This document shows, in pieces, positions 50,715 through 62,233 of a stretch of 64,000 nucleotides of DNA. The stretch lies in the NCBI GenBank assembly GCA_902576415.1, contig CACGVZ010000004.1, positions 1 through 64,000 of the forward strand, given 5' to 3'. Made by a program: the position numbers and the translations under genes. Below the pieces are notes generated by a model. The model saw only the letters and a list, made by a program, of their open reading frames with translations, did no database searches and was not told where the DNA came from. Source of the stretch: an uncultured Prochlorococcus sp. (lineage in GTDB: Bacteria; Cyanobacteriota; Cyanobacteriia; PCC-6307; Cyanobiaceae). Position 1 is the stretch's first letter. Each line of letters opens with the position of its first letter.

Positions 50715-52025
50715 ATGCATATTGTTGTCGTCGGACTAAGTCATCGCACGGCACCTGTTGAAGTGCGTGAGAAGCTAAGTATCCCAGACCAATCCATAAC
50801 AGAATCATTGAAAGCATTAAAAGCTTTCTCTGATATTTTAGAGGTGTCAATTTTAAGTACTTGTAATAGGCTTGAAATATATGCGCTAGTAAAGGATAAA
50901 AATACTGGGATTTCATCTATTAAAGAATTTATATCAGATTATTCTGGAATAATTTTTGAAGATTTAAATCCACATCTTTTTTGCTTCAGACAAGAAGACG
51001 CGGTTTTGCATTTAATGAAAGTTTCAGCAGGACTCGATAGCCTTGTTTTAGGAGAAGGACAAATCCTTTCGCAGGTAAAAAAAATGATGAGATTAGGTCA
51101 AGAGAATCAATCTACTGGGCCTATTCTTAATAGATTATTAACTCAATCAGTTAGTACAGGTAAGAAAGTTAGATCAGAAACAAATTTAGGAACCGGAGCC
51201 GTATCAATCAGTTCAGCAGCGGTAGAACTTGCTCAATTAAAAATTGGACAAGAAAATGGGGTTGACAATCTTGTAAGTTTAGAATCAGAGAAGGTTCTTG
51301 TGGTTGGAGCTGGACGAATGAGTAGGCTTTTAATAACTCATTTAAAATCAAAAGGATGTAATAAACTTGTTCTCGTGAATAGAAATATTGATAGAGCATT
51401 AAATCTTTCCTTAGATTTCCCAGACATAGAGATTGTTTGTAAAGGATTAAGCGAATTAGATGAAAATATATCAACATCTTCTCTTGTTTTTACTAGTACA
51501 GCGTCAGAAAAGCCAATAATTGATCTCGCTAAAATTGAAAATTTAAATTTGAACAATAATCTTAAATTTATTGATATTGGCGTACCGAGAAATATATCAA
51601 ATGATGTTAAGCATCATCAATTTGTAAAGTCGTTTGATGTAGATGACCTACAAGAGGTCGTTTCAAGAAATCAAGAATTTAGGCAGAAAATAGCAAAGGA
51701 AGCAGAATCTTTAGTAGAAGAAGAAAGGATCATTTTTCTAGAATGGTGGGCAAGTTTAGAGGCGGTTCCAGTCATTAATAAACTCAGATCGGATTTGGAG
51801 TTAATTAGAAAAGAGGAACTCCAAAAAGCACTTAGTAGGATGGGGCCAGATTTTTCTGCAAGAGAAAGAAAAGTCGTGGAAGCTCTTACTAAAGGAATTA
51901 TCAATAAAATACTTCATACACCCGTTACTAAGTTGAGAAGTCCTCAATCAAGAGAAGAAAGACAAGCTTCTTTAAAAATTGTTGAAAAATTGTTTTCTTT
52001 GGTTGATGAGGAAAAAAACAGCTAA
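50715..52025 (+). CDS. hemA: Glutamyl-tRNA reductase
   Basis: VVGLSHRTAPVEVREKLS, STCNRLEIYA, LVLGEGQILSQVK. Confidence 0.97.
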   Translation: MHIVVVGLSHRTAPVEVREKLSIPDQSITESLKALKAFSDILEVSILSTCNRLEIYALVKDKNTGISSIKEFISDYSGIIFEDLNPHLFCFRQEDAVLHLMKVSAGLDSLVLGEGQILSQVKKMMRLGQENQSTGPILNRLLTQSVSTGKKVRSETNLGTGAVSISSAAVELAQLKIGQENGVDNLVSLESEKVLVVGAGRMSRLLITHLKSKGCNKLVLVNRNIDRALNLSLDFPDIEIVCKGLSELDENISTSSLVFTSTASEKPIIDLAKIENLNLNNNLKFIDIGVPRNISNDVKHHQFVKSFDVDDLQEVVSRNQEFRQKIAKEAESLVEEERIIFLEWWASLEAVPVINKLRSDLELIRKEELQKALSRMGPDFSARERKVVEALTKGIINKILHTPVTKLRSPQSREERQASLKIVEKLFSLVDEEKNS

Positions 52026-52154
52026 AAATTCATCATTTATATTAAGTTTTTCTAAAAATTTTCGAAATACCTTTGTAAACTGACCATTCCTATTTCTAAA
52101 CTTGCCCATTATCAGTTACTTTAAATAGTTGTATCTCTACCTCCATTAGATTGA

Positions 52155-53450
52155 ATGAAGCGTGTGTTGGCCATCATCCTCGGAGGAGGAAAAGGTTCTA
52201 GACTTTACCCTTTAACAAAAATGAGGGCAAAACCTGCTGTTCCCTTGGCAGGTAAGTATCGTTTAATAGATATCCCTATTAGTAATTGTATTAATTCAGG
52301 TATAGAAAAAATGTACGTATTGACTCAGTTCAATAGTGCATCTCTAAATAGACATATAGGAAGAACCTATAATTTAAATGGACCTTTTGGTCAAGGTTTT
52401 GTAGAGGTTTTAGCCGCACAACAAACTCCTGAAAGTCCAAAGTGGTTTGAAGGAACTGCTGATGCCGTTAGAAAATACCAGTGGTTATTTCAAGAATGGG
52501 ATGTTGACGAGTATTTAATATTGTCAGGTGATCAACTCTACAGAATGGATTACAGTTTATTCGTCCAACATCATAGAGAGAATGGAGCTGACCTAACTGT
52601 CGCAGCTTTACCTGTTGATGAAGCTCAAGCAGAAGGTTTTGGCCTCATGAGAACAGATGAGCAAGGAAATATAAAAGAATTCAGTGAAAAGCCAACTGGA
52701 GAGAAGTTGAAGGCAATGGCAGTAGATACTTCAAAATTTGGATTAAGTAAGGAGTCAGCAGCAGAAAAACCTTACCTAGCCTCTATGGGTATTTACGTTT
52801 TTAGCAGAAATACTCTTTTCGATCTTCTAAATAAATTTCCTAGTTATACAGATTTTGGTAAGGACATAATTCCTGAAGCACTAAATAGGGGTGATACTCT
52901 TAAAAGTTATGTGTTCGATGATTATTGGGAAGATATTGGAACCATTGGCGCATTCTTTGAGTCAAATCTTGCATTAACTGAGCAACCAAAACCTCCATTT
53001 AGTTTTTATGATGAAAAGTTTCCAATTTATACAAGACCTAGATTCCTCCCACCTTCTAAACTTGTAGATGCTCAAATTACTGACTCAATAGTCTGTGAGG
53101 GTACAATCTTGAAGTCATGCAGTATTTTGCATTGTGTCTTAGGTGTAAGAAGTAGGATTGAAAGTGATTCGGTTCTTGAGGATACTCTAGTTATGGGTGC
53201 AGATTTCTTTGAATCGCCTGAAGAAAGGGTTGAATTAAGAAAAGGAGGTGGAACACCTCTTGGAGTAGGAGAAGGAACTACTGTAAAAAGAGCAATTCTT
53301 GATAAGAATACAAGGATTGGTGATAATGTCGTAATCATAAATAAAGATCGAGTAGAAGAAGCAGATAAGCCAGAATTAGGCTTCTATATAAGAAATGGAA
53401 TTGTTGTAGTAGTTAAAAATGCAACTATCGCAAACGGAACTGTTATTTAA
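52155..53450 (+). CDS. glgC: Glucose-1-phosphate adenylyltransferase
   Basis: [37 protein letters not shown]. Confidence 0.98.
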   Translation: MKRVLAIILGGGKGSRLYPLTKMRAKPAVPLAGKYRLIDIPISNCINSGIEKMYVLTQFNSASLNRHIGRTYNLNGPFGQGFVEVLAAQQTPESPKWFEGTADAVRKYQWLFQEWDVDEYLILSGDQLYRMDYSLFVQHHRENGADLTVAALPVDEAQAEGFGLMRTDEQGNIKEFSEKPTGEKLKAMAVDTSKFGLSKESAAEKPYLASMGIYVFSRNTLFDLLNKFPSYTDFGKDIIPEALNRGDTLKSYVFDDYWEDIGTIGAFFESNLALTEQPKPPFSFYDEKFPIYTRPRFLPPSKLVDAQITDSIVCEGTILKSCSILHCVLGVRSRIESDSVLEDTLVMGADFFESPEERVELRKGGGTPLGVGEGTTVKRAILDKNTRIGDNVVIINKDRVEEADKPELGFYIRNGIVVVVKNATIANGTVI

Positions 53451-53546
53451 ATCTTTTTCGATCATTTTTCGCTGACATAAGTATTTTTTTTGAGCAATTT
53501 TGTTGAGTTGCCGTCACACTATATTTATTGAGTTTTTTAATTTTTT

Positions 53547-54965
53547 ATGTCCAAGGCACATTTTGGTTTAATAGGTCTTGGTGTTATGGGCGAAAATTTA
53601 GTTCTTAACGCAGAGAGAAATGGATTTTCTAGTGTAGTTTTTAATAGGACTTACTCAAAAACTGAAGAGTTTTTACAAGGTCGTGGCCTTGGGAAGAATA
53701 TAGAGGGAGCTGAAACTCTTCAAGAATTTGTTAGTAAGCTAGAGAGGCCTAGAAGAATTCTAATGATGGTAAAAGCTGGACCTGCAACAGATGCCGTCAT
53801 AGACAATATTTCTGGATATCTGGAGGAAGGAGATTTGTTAATAGATGGCGGTAATTCTCAATTCAAAGATACAGAAAGAAGGGTAAAGACTCTTGAAAGT
53901 AAAAGTTTTGGATACATTGGAATGGGAGTATCTGGAGGGGCCAAAGGGGCTCTAGAAGGGCCAAGCATGATGCCTGGTGGTACTAAAGCTTCATATGATG
54001 CAATAGAAAGCTTAGTAACAAAAATGGCTGCCAAAGTTGAAGACGGACCATGTGTTGCATATGTTGGACCTGGAGGCTCAGGCCATTTTGTGAAAACTGT
54101 TCATAACGGAATTGAATATGGAATTGAACAAATACTTGCAGAAGCTTATGACCTTATGAAGAGAGTCAAAGGTATGAATGGACAACAGATGTCAGAGGTA
54201 TTTGGTATTTGGAACAATACTGATGAATTAGCTTCTTATCTGGTTGAGATAACAGAGATTTGTCTAAATACAAAAGATGAGATAACTGGAGATGATGTCG
54301 TGGAAAAAATATTAGATAAAGCTGGCCAGAAAGGTACAGGTTTATGGACTGTTGTAAGTGCTTTAGAACTGGGGGTATCAGTCCCAACTATTTATGCATC
54401 TTTAAATGCAAGAGTAATGAGTTCTTTAAAAGAGCAACGTAGTGAGATTGAAAAAACTATTCCATCTAAAGAGATAGAGGATTTTGATTTAGGAAATATA
54501 TCAGATGGAATGAAACCTTTATTTGATGCTGTAGTCCTTGCTACAATTGCTAGCTATGCCCAAGGGATGGACATTTTAAGAGAAGCATCTGCAGTATATA
54601 ACTATGGTTTGAATATGCCGTCAATTGCTCAAATATGGAAAGGTGGTTGCATAATTAGATCAAAATTATTAAGTAAAATTCAAGATGCTTATAATAAAGA
54701 TCCTAATCTAAAAAATTTAATTTTTGATGATTGGTTCAATAATGAAATTGCGACAAGATTAGATAATTTAGCTAAAGTTGTTTCTTTATCTACAAAAGCT
54801 GGTATACCAGTCCCATGTCTATCCAGTACCTTAGATTATTTGAATAGTTATAGAACAAATAGACTTCCTCAGAACCTTGTTCAGGCAATGAGAGACTGTT
54901 TTGGCTCTCATACATATGAAAGAATTGATAAGGAAGGTAGTTTTCATACTGAATGGATGAAATGA
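53547..54965 (+). CDS. gnd: 6-phosphogluconate dehydrogenase
   Basis: GLIGLGVMGENLVLNAERNGF, VKTVHNGIEYG. Confidence 0.97.
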   Translation: MSKAHFGLIGLGVMGENLVLNAERNGFSSVVFNRTYSKTEEFLQGRGLGKNIEGAETLQEFVSKLERPRRILMMVKAGPATDAVIDNISGYLEEGDLLIDGGNSQFKDTERRVKTLESKSFGYIGMGVSGGAKGALEGPSMMPGGTKASYDAIESLVTKMAAKVEDGPCVAYVGPGGSGHFVKTVHNGIEYGIEQILAEAYDLMKRVKGMNGQQMSEVFGIWNNTDELASYLVEITEICLNTKDEITGDDVVEKILDKAGQKGTGLWTVVSALELGVSVPTIYASLNARVMSSLKEQRSEIEKTIPSKEIEDFDLGNISDGMKPLFDAVVLATIASYAQGMDILREASAVYNYGLNMPSIAQIWKGGCIIRSKLLSKIQDAYNKDPNLKNLIFDDWFNNEIATRLDNLAKVVSLSTKAGIPVPCLSSTLDYLNSYRTNRLPQNLVQAMRDCFGSHTYERIDKEGSFHTEWMK

Positions 54966-55690
54966 TTGAGAAGGTTAAAAATGGATATAAACTTAACATC
55001 TACAAAGACAATTTAGAGCTATCTAAAGCAGTTTTTAAGTTTATTGAAAGTCACATTATTCATACTTTAAAAAGGAATGATAGGTTCAAATTTTGTGTAA
55101 GTGGAGGTTCAACTCCTAAATCTGTCTATAATCTTTTATCAAAAAGTGATCTTAGATGGGATATGGTTGATGTCTTTTTAGGGGATGAAAGATGTGTTGA
55201 TCCAAATTCAGAATTGAGTAACTCGTTAATGTTGAAGAATTCATTGTTAACTAATTTTGGATCTAAAGCTTTTTTTTATGAAATTTTCAATGATAAAAAT
55301 GCTGATGATGAAGCTACAAAAAATCAATTTATCTCTAAATTATTTGAAAAATGCGGATCAAACCCTCCAACTTTTGATTTAACATTATTAGGTCTTGGAG
55401 ACGATGGTCATACAGCCTCACTATTCCCTTATCAAAAAAATAATAATGTAGATGATTTTGTTACCTTTAATGAAGGTAAAGGTTTAAAAAGAATTTCATT
55501 AACTCCAAAGGTTCTTTCAGCTTCTTCAAAGATAGTATTTTTAGTTAGTGGAGCTTCTAAAAGAATTGCTCTTGAGAGGTTATTAGATGAAAAAGAGCCA
55601 CCAGATAGAACACCATCAAAATTAATAAAATCTATTAATCAAATTTCAATATTTTGTGATCAGGAATCAGCAAAAGAATTAGAAATTTAG
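54953..55690 (+). CDS. pgl: 6-phosphogluconolactonase
   Basis: FCVSGGSTPKSVYNLL, GDERCVD, LLGLGDDGHTASLFP; start may be the ATG at 54962 (ATGA overlap with gnd). Confidence 0.93.
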   Translation: MDEMIEKVKNGYKLNIYKDNLELSKAVFKFIESHIIHTLKRNDRFKFCVSGGSTPKSVYNLLSKSDLRWDMVDVFLGDERCVDPNSELSNSLMLKNSLLTNFGSKAFFYEIFNDKNADDEATKNQFISKLFEKCGSNPPTFDLTLLGLGDDGHTASLFPYQKNNNVDDFVTFNEGKGLKRISLTPKVLSASSKIVFLVSGASKRIALERLLDEKEPPDRTPSKLIKSINQISIFCDQESAKELEI

Positions 55691-55720
55691 TTAAAGTCTA
55701 TTAATAATTTAAATTATTTA

Positions 55721-56269
55721 ATGAGTAAGAAAAAATTTTTATTCCAGAAAAAGGAGTTCGATGGTTGGAAAACATTAAATGATACTGTTATGGGCGGATC
55801 AAGTTCAGCTTTTTGTGAAATTTCAAATTCGGGTTTGATATTAAAGGGTAATATTGTCGAGAAAGCAGGAGGATTTGTTAGTTGTAGATCGTCTATATAT
55901 AAACCCTCTTTAAATGTATCTGAGTATTCATCCTTTGAATTAAATATTGATGGACAAGGAAGAACTTTTAAATTTGCTGTCGCTTGTGAAGATGATCTAC
56001 TAGGACTAACCGAATTTATTCCGGGTGGACTTAGATGGATTAAATCATTCCCAACAAAAAAATTCGGGACAACAAATGTTCAAATTCCTTTTAGTGAGTT
56101 AAAACCTTCAGTAAGAGCTAATAAAGTAAGTTTTCCATTTAAATTCAAGCCATCTAAAATTAAGAGATTGCAGCTACTACACTCTAAGTTCGGTGATGAT
56201 GGATTACTTAATAATGAGTTTAAACAAGGTTCAATAAAAGTTTTAATTAAATCAATAAGTGTTATTTGA
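55721..56269 (+). CDS. CIA30/NDUFAF1-like protein
   Basis: WKTLNDTVMGGSSSAFCEISNSGLILKGNI.. pattern of CIA30 family. Confidence 0.85.
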   Translation: MSKKKFLFQKKEFDGWKTLNDTVMGGSSSAFCEISNSGLILKGNIVEKAGGFVSCRSSIYKPSLNVSEYSSFELNIDGQGRTFKFAVACEDDLLGLTEFIPGGLRWIKSFPTKKFGTTNVQIPFSELKPSVRANKVSFPFKFKPSKIKRLQLLHSKFGDDGLLNNEFKQGSIKVLIKSISVI

Positions 56270-56645
56270 AAATCCCCCTAAAAATATAGAGAGCTTAATC
56301 GCTAAGTCAGCAGATTTAACAAATAAACCTTTTGTTCATTCTGTAGTAAAAATAAATGGTGAATACGAATTCGAAGATGAAGATATTGATTTAACAGTTA
56401 ATATCTTATGTCGAGATAAAGAAGGTAAAAGATTAGAAATTTATGATCTTGAATTAGAACTTTTTAAATCAAATAAAGAGTTGGTTTTAGTAATCTCTAA
56501 GCTTAACTTTCCTGATGAACCAATATTATGGTGTGGAGTTAAAACATTATGGATGGATAGCAATAATGGAAAAAAATGCAATTCACCAAAATACAGCGGT
56601 AGATTGGAAAATTTAGCAAATAGGATAAAAAGTTTTATTGATTAA
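56259..56645 (+). CDS. Hypothetical protein
   Basis: 128-aa ORF overlapping CIA30 gene; no family recognised. Confidence 0.65.
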   Translation: MLFENPPKNIESLIAKSADLTNKPFVHSVVKINGEYEFEDEDIDLTVNILCRDKEGKRLEIYDLELELFKSNKELVLVISKLNFPDEPILWCGVKTLWMDSNNGKKCNSPKYSGRLENLANRIKSFID

Positions 56646-56666
56646 GAAAATAAAATTTGAGCTGAT

Positions 56667-58340
56667 TTATAAATCAGTAACAGCCCCTAAACTTGATGTG
56701 CTTACGATTCTCGAATATTTTGAAAGAATTCCTCTTTTGTATTTTTGAACAGGTTTTACCCAATCTTTTTTTCTTTTTTCTAATTCTTCGTCAGATAAAT
56801 CAACTTCAATTAGTTGTTTTACAGCATCTACTGTAATTAAATCACCTTGTTTTATTAGAGCAATATTTCCTCCTACAGCAGCCTCTGGAGCTATGTGACC
56901 CACAACAAGACCGTAGGTACCACCGCTAAATCTGCCATCTGTAATTAAAGCCACCTTCTCTCCTAGCCCTTGACCAACAATCGCAGATGTTGGAGCTAAC
57001 ATTTCTCTCATGCCTGGACCTCCAACAGGACCTTCGTTTCTAATAACAACAACATCACCAGCTTTGATATCGTTATTTAATATGGATTTTAAACAATCCT
57101 CTTCACTTTCAAAAATCTTTGCGGGACCTGTTAATACAGGGTTTTTTACTCCGCTAATTTTGGCTACAGAACCTTCGCTCGCTAAGTTACCTTTTAATAT
57201 CGCTAGATGTCCTTTTTTATAAAGAGGGTCATCTATGTCTCTTATGACATTTTGATTTGTTGAAGGCTTATCTGGAATATTCTGTAAGTATTCTGAGATG
57301 GTTTTTCCTTCAATATTTTTGCAATCGCCATGAATTAATCCTGCATTCAAAAGTATTTTCATAACTTGTGGAATCCCACCTGCCTTATGAAGATCCACCG
57401 TCACATATTTACCACTCGGTTTAAGGTCACAGATAACAGGTACTTTTTGTCTGATTCTCTCAAAATCATTAATGTTGATATCTATTCCTGCAGTATTCGC
57501 AATAGCTAAGATGTGCAATACCGCATTTGTTGATCCGCCAATTGCCATAATTACTGATATTGCATTTTCAAATGCTTTCTTTGTCATTAGGTCTAGAGGT
57601 CTTATATCTTTTTCTATTGCAGAGACTAATATCTCAGCACTTTTATCTGCGCTTAGTTCTTTTTCAAGATCTTCAGCAGCCATAGTGGAACTGTGAGGAA
57701 GACTTAACCCTAATACTTCAATAACCGCAGACATTGTATTAGCTGTAAACATTCCTCCACAGCTACCAGCACCAGGAATACAATTTTTCTCAACTTGGAT
57801 TAGCCTTTCTTCATTAATTTTTCCTGATGTTAATTGTCCAACAGCTTCAAATGCACTAACAACAGTAAGATCTTCTCCATGCAATTTCCCAGGCTTTATT
57901 GTCCCTCCATAAATGAAAATTGAGGGGATATTCATTCTTGCAATCGCAATCATGGCACCCGGCATATTTTTATCACATCCACCTATAGCAAGTACTCCAT
58001 CCATACTCTGAGCATTGCATGCTGTTTCAATTGAATCAGCAATAACTTCTCTTGAAACTAGGGAATATTTCATGCCCTCTGTTCCCATAGAAATCCCATC
58101 ACTTACTGTTATAGTCCCAAACATCTGAGGCATCCCACCTGATCTTTTTATTGACTCTTCAGCTTTTAGAGCTAACTTATTTAAACCCATATTGCATGGT
58201 GTTATGGTGCTGTATCCATTTGCAACTCCAATAATAGGTTTATTAAAATCTTCATCATTAAATCCAACAGCTCTTAACATGGATCTGTTAGGGGATCTTT
58301 GCACACCTTGGGTTATTGCAGATGATCTTAGTTTATTCAT
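56667..58340 (-). CDS. ilvD: Dihydroxy-acid dehydratase
   Basis: [47 protein letters not shown]. Confidence 0.97.
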   Translation of the reverse strand: MNKLRSSAITQGVQRSPNRSMLRAVGFNDEDFNKPIIGVANGYSTITPCNMGLNKLALKAEESIKRSGGMPQMFGTITVSDGISMGTEGMKYSLVSREVIADSIETACNAQSMDGVLAIGGCDKNMPGAMIAIARMNIPSIFIYGGTIKPGKLHGEDLTVVSAFEAVGQLTSGKINEERLIQVEKNCIPGAGSCGGMFTANTMSAVIEVLGLSLPHSSTMAAEDLEKELSADKSAEILVSAIEKDIRPLDLMTKKAFENAISVIMAIGGSTNAVLHILAIANTAGIDININDFERIRQKVPVICDLKPSGKYVTVDLHKAGGIPQVMKILLNAGLIHGDCKNIEGKTISEYLQNIPDKPSTNQNVIRDIDDPLYKKGHLAILKGNLASEGSVAKISGVKNPVLTGPAKIFESEEDCLKSILNNDIKAGDVVVIRNEGPVGGPGMREMLAPTSAIVGQGLGEKVALITDGRFSGGTYGLVVGHIAPEAAVGGNIALIKQGDLITVDAVKQLIEVDLSDEELEKRKKDWVKPVQKYKRGILSKYSRIVSTSSLGAVTDL

Positions 58341-58363
58341 ATTATTTGAGAACCTTTTTTATT

Positions 58364-58654
58364 CTATTGCCCCAACTCTTCAAGTTGCTTCCTTACATCA
58401 GCAATTGCAGAATTAAGTTGCTCAACTTTCTTCTCAAGATTCTCTCCTTCAACTTCATTTATAGTTTCATTTGAATCAATCGCTTCTGAGCCATCTTGAA
58501 TTCTGGAGGAATACATCATTGCTTTTTGTTTTTTTTCCTCCTTTCTTTTGTCTGCTTCGGATATTAACCACCAAGCTAGACCTGCTGCTCCAATAAAAGC
58601 ACCGCTTATTAATGATAAAAGATTATTTGAAGACGAATCTCTGTATTCAGACAT
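58364..58654 (-). CDS. Hypothetical membrane protein with coiled-coil C-terminus
   Basis: 96-aa ORF; TM (LLSLISGAFIGAAGLAWWLI) then charged coiled coil. Confidence 0.7.
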   Translation of the reverse strand: MSEYRDSSSNNLLSLISGAFIGAAGLAWWLISEADKRKEEKKQKAMMYSSRIQDGSEAIDSNETINEVEGENLEKKVEQLNSAIADVRKQLEELGQ

Positions 58655-58683
58655 TGGTAAAATATTTACTCCTATATACTATA

Positions 58684-59301
58684 TTAGTTCTTATCTTGAA
58701 ATATAGTACTTAAACGCGATAGAGGATTCCCAATACCCGGTACTAATAATTGTGTTTTTTCGTCTTCCTCATCTATGCATGAAGTGTAAATTACCTGATT
58801 GGGGAGTAATTTCGCAATTTCATTTAACCCTTTATTTGAGCAAATAGCAGTTATCACAAGAATCCTATTTGAATCAACACCTAATTCCTTTAATTTCATT
58901 AAAGTTTCTAATGTAGCTGATTTTGTTGTTAATTGTTCTGAATAAAATATAACTCCTTCATTTGATTCAATAGTTTTAGGAAGTTCTCCTAATGATAGGG
59001 TTGAATTAGGAATTACTTCTTTAGATCCAAGCCAAAGAGATAACCCTTCGGGCAACATTGCGATCACTTTTATTGGATAATCATTATTAATAAAGAATCC
59101 ATCTGCGTCTCCATTATCAGTATTTACTATTTCTTTTTTATATGGCAGCCAATTACGTAATGCTTCATATGTAAGCCATTTCCCTAATTGCTCATATCCT
59201 GTTGAGTACAAAATATTTGGAGTATTTTTTTCTCGCAATATTGAAAGCCAATGTTTTATTAATGGATGAGGAGGAACAATAACCTTTAGTGACATTGCCA
59301 T
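58684..59301 (-). CDS. upp: Uracil phosphoribosyltransferase-like protein
   Basis: VIVPPHPLIKHWLSILREKNTPNILYSTGYEQLGKWLTYEALR; family call from N-terminus and PRTase-like core. Confidence 0.85.
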   Translation of the reverse strand: MAMSLKVIVPPHPLIKHWLSILREKNTPNILYSTGYEQLGKWLTYEALRNWLPYKKEIVNTDNGDADGFFINNDYPIKVIAMLPEGLSLWLGSKEVIPNSTLSLGELPKTIESNEGVIFYSEQLTTKSATLETLMKLKELGVDSNRILVITAICSNKGLNEIAKLLPNQVIYTSCIDEEDEKTQLLVPGIGNPLSRLSTIFQDKN

Positions 59302-59364
59302 ATATTTTCCTTTAAGATACTCTTACAAACTTTAAATACTTAAGTTCTAAAATACAGTCTTATT

Positions 59365-59877
59365 ATGATTAAATCAATTGTTTTCCCCTCACTAAAGAAC
59401 TCATTAATTACTTTGTTATTCGTTGGGATTTTATTTTTTAATTCTGTAAATTCTGCATGGGCTAAAAGACCTCCTGAGATTAGAAACCAGCAAGACCTTA
59501 ATTTAGAGCCAGATATGCATGGTCAAGACTTAAGCGGTAACGAATACGTTAAGTTTGATTTGAATGGGTTTAATTTCAGTGAAAGTAATTTAGAAGGAGC
59601 GGTGTTCAATAATAGTAAATTGCAAAACTCAAAGTTTACTGGAGCAAATTTAAGAGATGCACTAGCTTATGCAACTGACTTTACAGATGCTGATCTTTCG
59701 GATGTTAATTTTACTAATGCTTTATTAATGGAGAGTAATTTTGAAGGTGCAAAAATAGATGGTGCAGATTTTACAGATGCTGTTCTTAGTCGTACACAAC
59801 AAAAACAATTATGTGCGATTGCTAAGGGCACAAATAGTTCTACAGGAGAGAGTACAGAATATAGTTTAGGTTGTTAA
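59365..59877 (+). CDS. Pentapeptide-repeat protein with signal peptide
   Basis: signal peptide then A(D/N)LxN/F repeats (NFSESNLEGAVFNNSKLQNSKFTGANLRDALAYATDFTDADLSDVNF). Confidence 0.93.
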   Translation: MIKSIVFPSLKNSLITLLFVGILFFNSVNSAWAKRPPEIRNQQDLNLEPDMHGQDLSGNEYVKFDLNGFNFSESNLEGAVFNNSKLQNSKFTGANLRDALAYATDFTDADLSDVNFTNALLMESNFEGAKIDGADFTDAVLSRTQQKQLCAIAKGTNSSTGESTEYSLGC

Positions 59878-59886
59878 TAACCAAAG

Positions 59887-60951
59887 ATGAAAAAAAAAGT
59901 TCCAGTTATTGTTGTTTCGGGATTTCTTGGTTCAGGTAAAACAACTTTTCTAAGATATCTATTAAAAGAGAGTAATAAAAAATTTGGTTTAATAATTAAT
60001 GAATTTGGTGATGTTGGAATTGATGGTGATTTGATTAAAAGTTGTGATAAATGTGATGAATCTGAAGACGACTGCGTTATCGAATTAAACAATGGATGTT
60101 TATGTTGTACTGTTCAAGATGATTTTGTTCCATCAATAAAAGCTCTCCTAGAATTTAATCCTCCTATCGAATCAATAATTATCGAAACAAGTGGCTTGGC
60201 ACTACCAATTCCCTTAATTCAAGCACTTAACTGGCCTGAAATTAGGTCTTCCATCTATCTTGATGTAGTTGTTGGCATCGTTAATGGAGAATCAATGCTT
60301 AATGGTTCACCAATTAATGATTTAAATAAAATAACAAAACAATATAATGAAACAGATAAAATTGATCACAACGCAACTATAGATGAACTTTTTGAGGAGC
60401 AACTAGAAGTTTCTGATATCGTTTTAGTCTCAAGATCAGATGTCTTAAATGATAATCAGTTTGACGTTGTAAAAAATAAAATCCAGGGAAGTCTAAACTC
60501 ATCTACACCAGTCCTTAAATCCAAGAATGGCAAAATTGATTTAAATTATCTTTTTGACTTTAATTTTAAAAAAGAGACTTATAAAGAATTTTTAACTGAA
60601 GAACATGACCATAATCATGTAGAGCTTGTATCAGATTCAATTAAATCAAATTATTTCCTTGAAAAAAATGACTTTGAAAAAGAGATTTCAAAAATCTTGG
60701 ATGAATTAAACATTCTTCGAATAAAAGGACGTATTTGGATACCAAATAAATCATTGCCTTTACAAATACAAATTGTTGGAAAGAAAATTAATACTTGGTT
60801 TGAAGAAGCTCCAGACAATTGTTGGAGACCAAATGATAATGCTGGACTTGAATTAGTAATAATTTCCTTTGATAAAAAATCTATAAAAAATTTCAATAGA
60901 AAAATTAAAGAGAAATTTAAGAATTTAAGTGAACCAAAAATAGCAATTTGA
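59887..60951 (+). CDS. CobW/COG0523-family G3E GTPase
   Basis: VSGFLGSGKTTFLRYLL, NEFGDVGIDGDL, ELNNGCLCCTVQDDF. Confidence 0.93.
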   Translation: MKKKVPVIVVSGFLGSGKTTFLRYLLKESNKKFGLIINEFGDVGIDGDLIKSCDKCDESEDDCVIELNNGCLCCTVQDDFVPSIKALLEFNPPIESIIIETSGLALPIPLIQALNWPEIRSSIYLDVVVGIVNGESMLNGSPINDLNKITKQYNETDKIDHNATIDELFEEQLEVSDIVLVSRSDVLNDNQFDVVKNKIQGSLNSSTPVLKSKNGKIDLNYLFDFNFKKETYKEFLTEEHDHNHVELVSDSIKSNYFLEKNDFEKEISKILDELNILRIKGRIWIPNKSLPLQIQIVGKKINTWFEEAPDNCWRPNDNAGLELVIISFDKKSIKNFNRKIKEKFKNLSEPKIAI

Positions 60952-60997
60952 CATTATAGTTAGCTGTCGGGATACTAACTAAAGTAGACAGCACAAG

Positions 60998-61162
60998 ATG
61001 GAAAATCCAAAAATTGTATTAAAACAAATAATCTCTGACGAAGTTACATCAATTGATAAAATAAAATGTTCAAAATGTGGTGGGGCAGGAAACTTTAAAA
61101 CTCATGAAAATTCAAGAAGAACTTGCTTAGTTTGTTTTGGTAGAGGCTACATAAACATCTAA
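60998..61162 (+). CDS. Putative 54-aa zinc-ribbon (DnaJ cysteine-rich-like) protein
   Basis: MENPKIVLKQIISDEVTSIDKIKCSKCGGAGNFKTHENSRRTCLVCFGRGYINI; two CxxC motifs; not in ORF track. Confidence 0.75.
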   Translation: MENPKIVLKQIISDEVTSIDKIKCSKCGGAGNFKTHENSRRTCLVCFGRGYINI

Positions 61163-61259
61163 TAACTCAGAGAACCTTAAGGTAAAAATATTTGTTTATT
61201 AATCAATAGTACTTTTTATTAAAATTTAAACTAATCTTCTAGTAGAAATTAATTTTTAA

Positions 61260-61514
61260 TTGGACCAATTTGCTGTAAAAGTTTTTGTAAGACTAAGACC
61301 CTCAGTTTTAGATCCAGCAGGGGAAGCTACCAAATCTGCCTCTATAAAACTTGGAGCCGAGGGAATAAAATCATTACGTATAGGAAAAATGATTGAAGTA
61401 AAAATAGAAGGTAATGGTGAAAACGAAGTAAGAGAAAAAATTGATTTATTGTGTGATAGGTTATTCGCAAATACTGTTATTGAAGATTATGAGTATTCAC
61501 TAGAAAAATTATAA
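61260..61514 (+). CDS. purS: Phosphoribosylformylglycinamidine synthase subunit PurS
   Basis: [27 protein letters not shown]; 1 bp before purQ. Confidence 0.94.
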   Translation: MDQFAVKVFVRLRPSVLDPAGEATKSASIKLGAEGIKSLRIGKMIEVKIEGNGENEVREKIDLLCDRLFANTVIEDYEYSLEKL

Positions 61515-61515
61515 G

Positions 61516-62181
61516 ATGGTTAATTTTACTGTAGGAGTTGTTGTCTTTCCTGGTTCTAATTGTGATCGTGATGTTTCATGGGCATTGGAAGGTTGTTTAG
61601 ACATAAGAACAAAATACTTGTGGCATGAGTCTTCGGATTTAAGCGATGTAGATGCAATAGTTTTACCTGGAGGATTTAGTTATGGTGATTATTTAAGATG
61701 CGGTGCAATTGCAAGATTCTCTCCATTAATAAATGCCTTGGATGACTTTGTTAAAAGTGGAAAAAGAGTTTTAGGAATTTGTAATGGGTTTCAAATTTTG
61801 ACAGAATCAGGCTTTTTGCCTGGTGCCCTTACTGCAAATAAAAATCTTAATTTCATCTGTGATGATGTTGAACTTGATATCATTTCTTCAAAAGGAGGTT
61901 GGTTTAATAATGGAAGTGAAAAACAAACTATTAAGTTGCCAATAGCGCATGGGGAAGGAAGATATCATTGTGATTCTGATACTTTAAAAAAACTTGTGGA
62001 TAATGAATTGATCGCTTTGAGATATAAAAATAATCCTAATGGATCCTCATTCGATATTGCAGGCATAACTAATGAAAAGGGAAACGTTCTAGGTTTAATG
62101 CCTCATCCAGAGCGTGCATGTGACGAGACAATTGGTGGGACTGATGGTCTCTTTACATTAAAATCATTAATATTGAAATAA
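61516..62181 (+). CDS. purQ: Phosphoribosylformylglycinamidine synthase subunit PurQ
   Basis: [43 protein letters not shown]. Confidence 0.97.
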   Translation: MVNFTVGVVVFPGSNCDRDVSWALEGCLDIRTKYLWHESSDLSDVDAIVLPGGFSYGDYLRCGAIARFSPLINALDDFVKSGKRVLGICNGFQILTESGFLPGALTANKNLNFICDDVELDIISSKGGWFNNGSEKQTIKLPIAHGEGRYHCDSDTLKKLVDNELIALRYKNNPNGSSFDIAGITNEKGNVLGLMPHPERACDETIGGTDGLFTLKSLILK

Positions 62182-62216
62182 AAAAAAAGACCACCAATTT
62201 TGGAGGTCTTTTTTAT
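62182..62216. terminator. Bidirectional intrinsic terminator between purQ and fba
   Basis: AAAAAAGACC-A-CCA-ATTT-TGG-A-GGTCTTTTTT between convergent genes. Confidence 0.9.
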
Positions 62217-62233
62217 TTAATTTAGGAAAAAAA

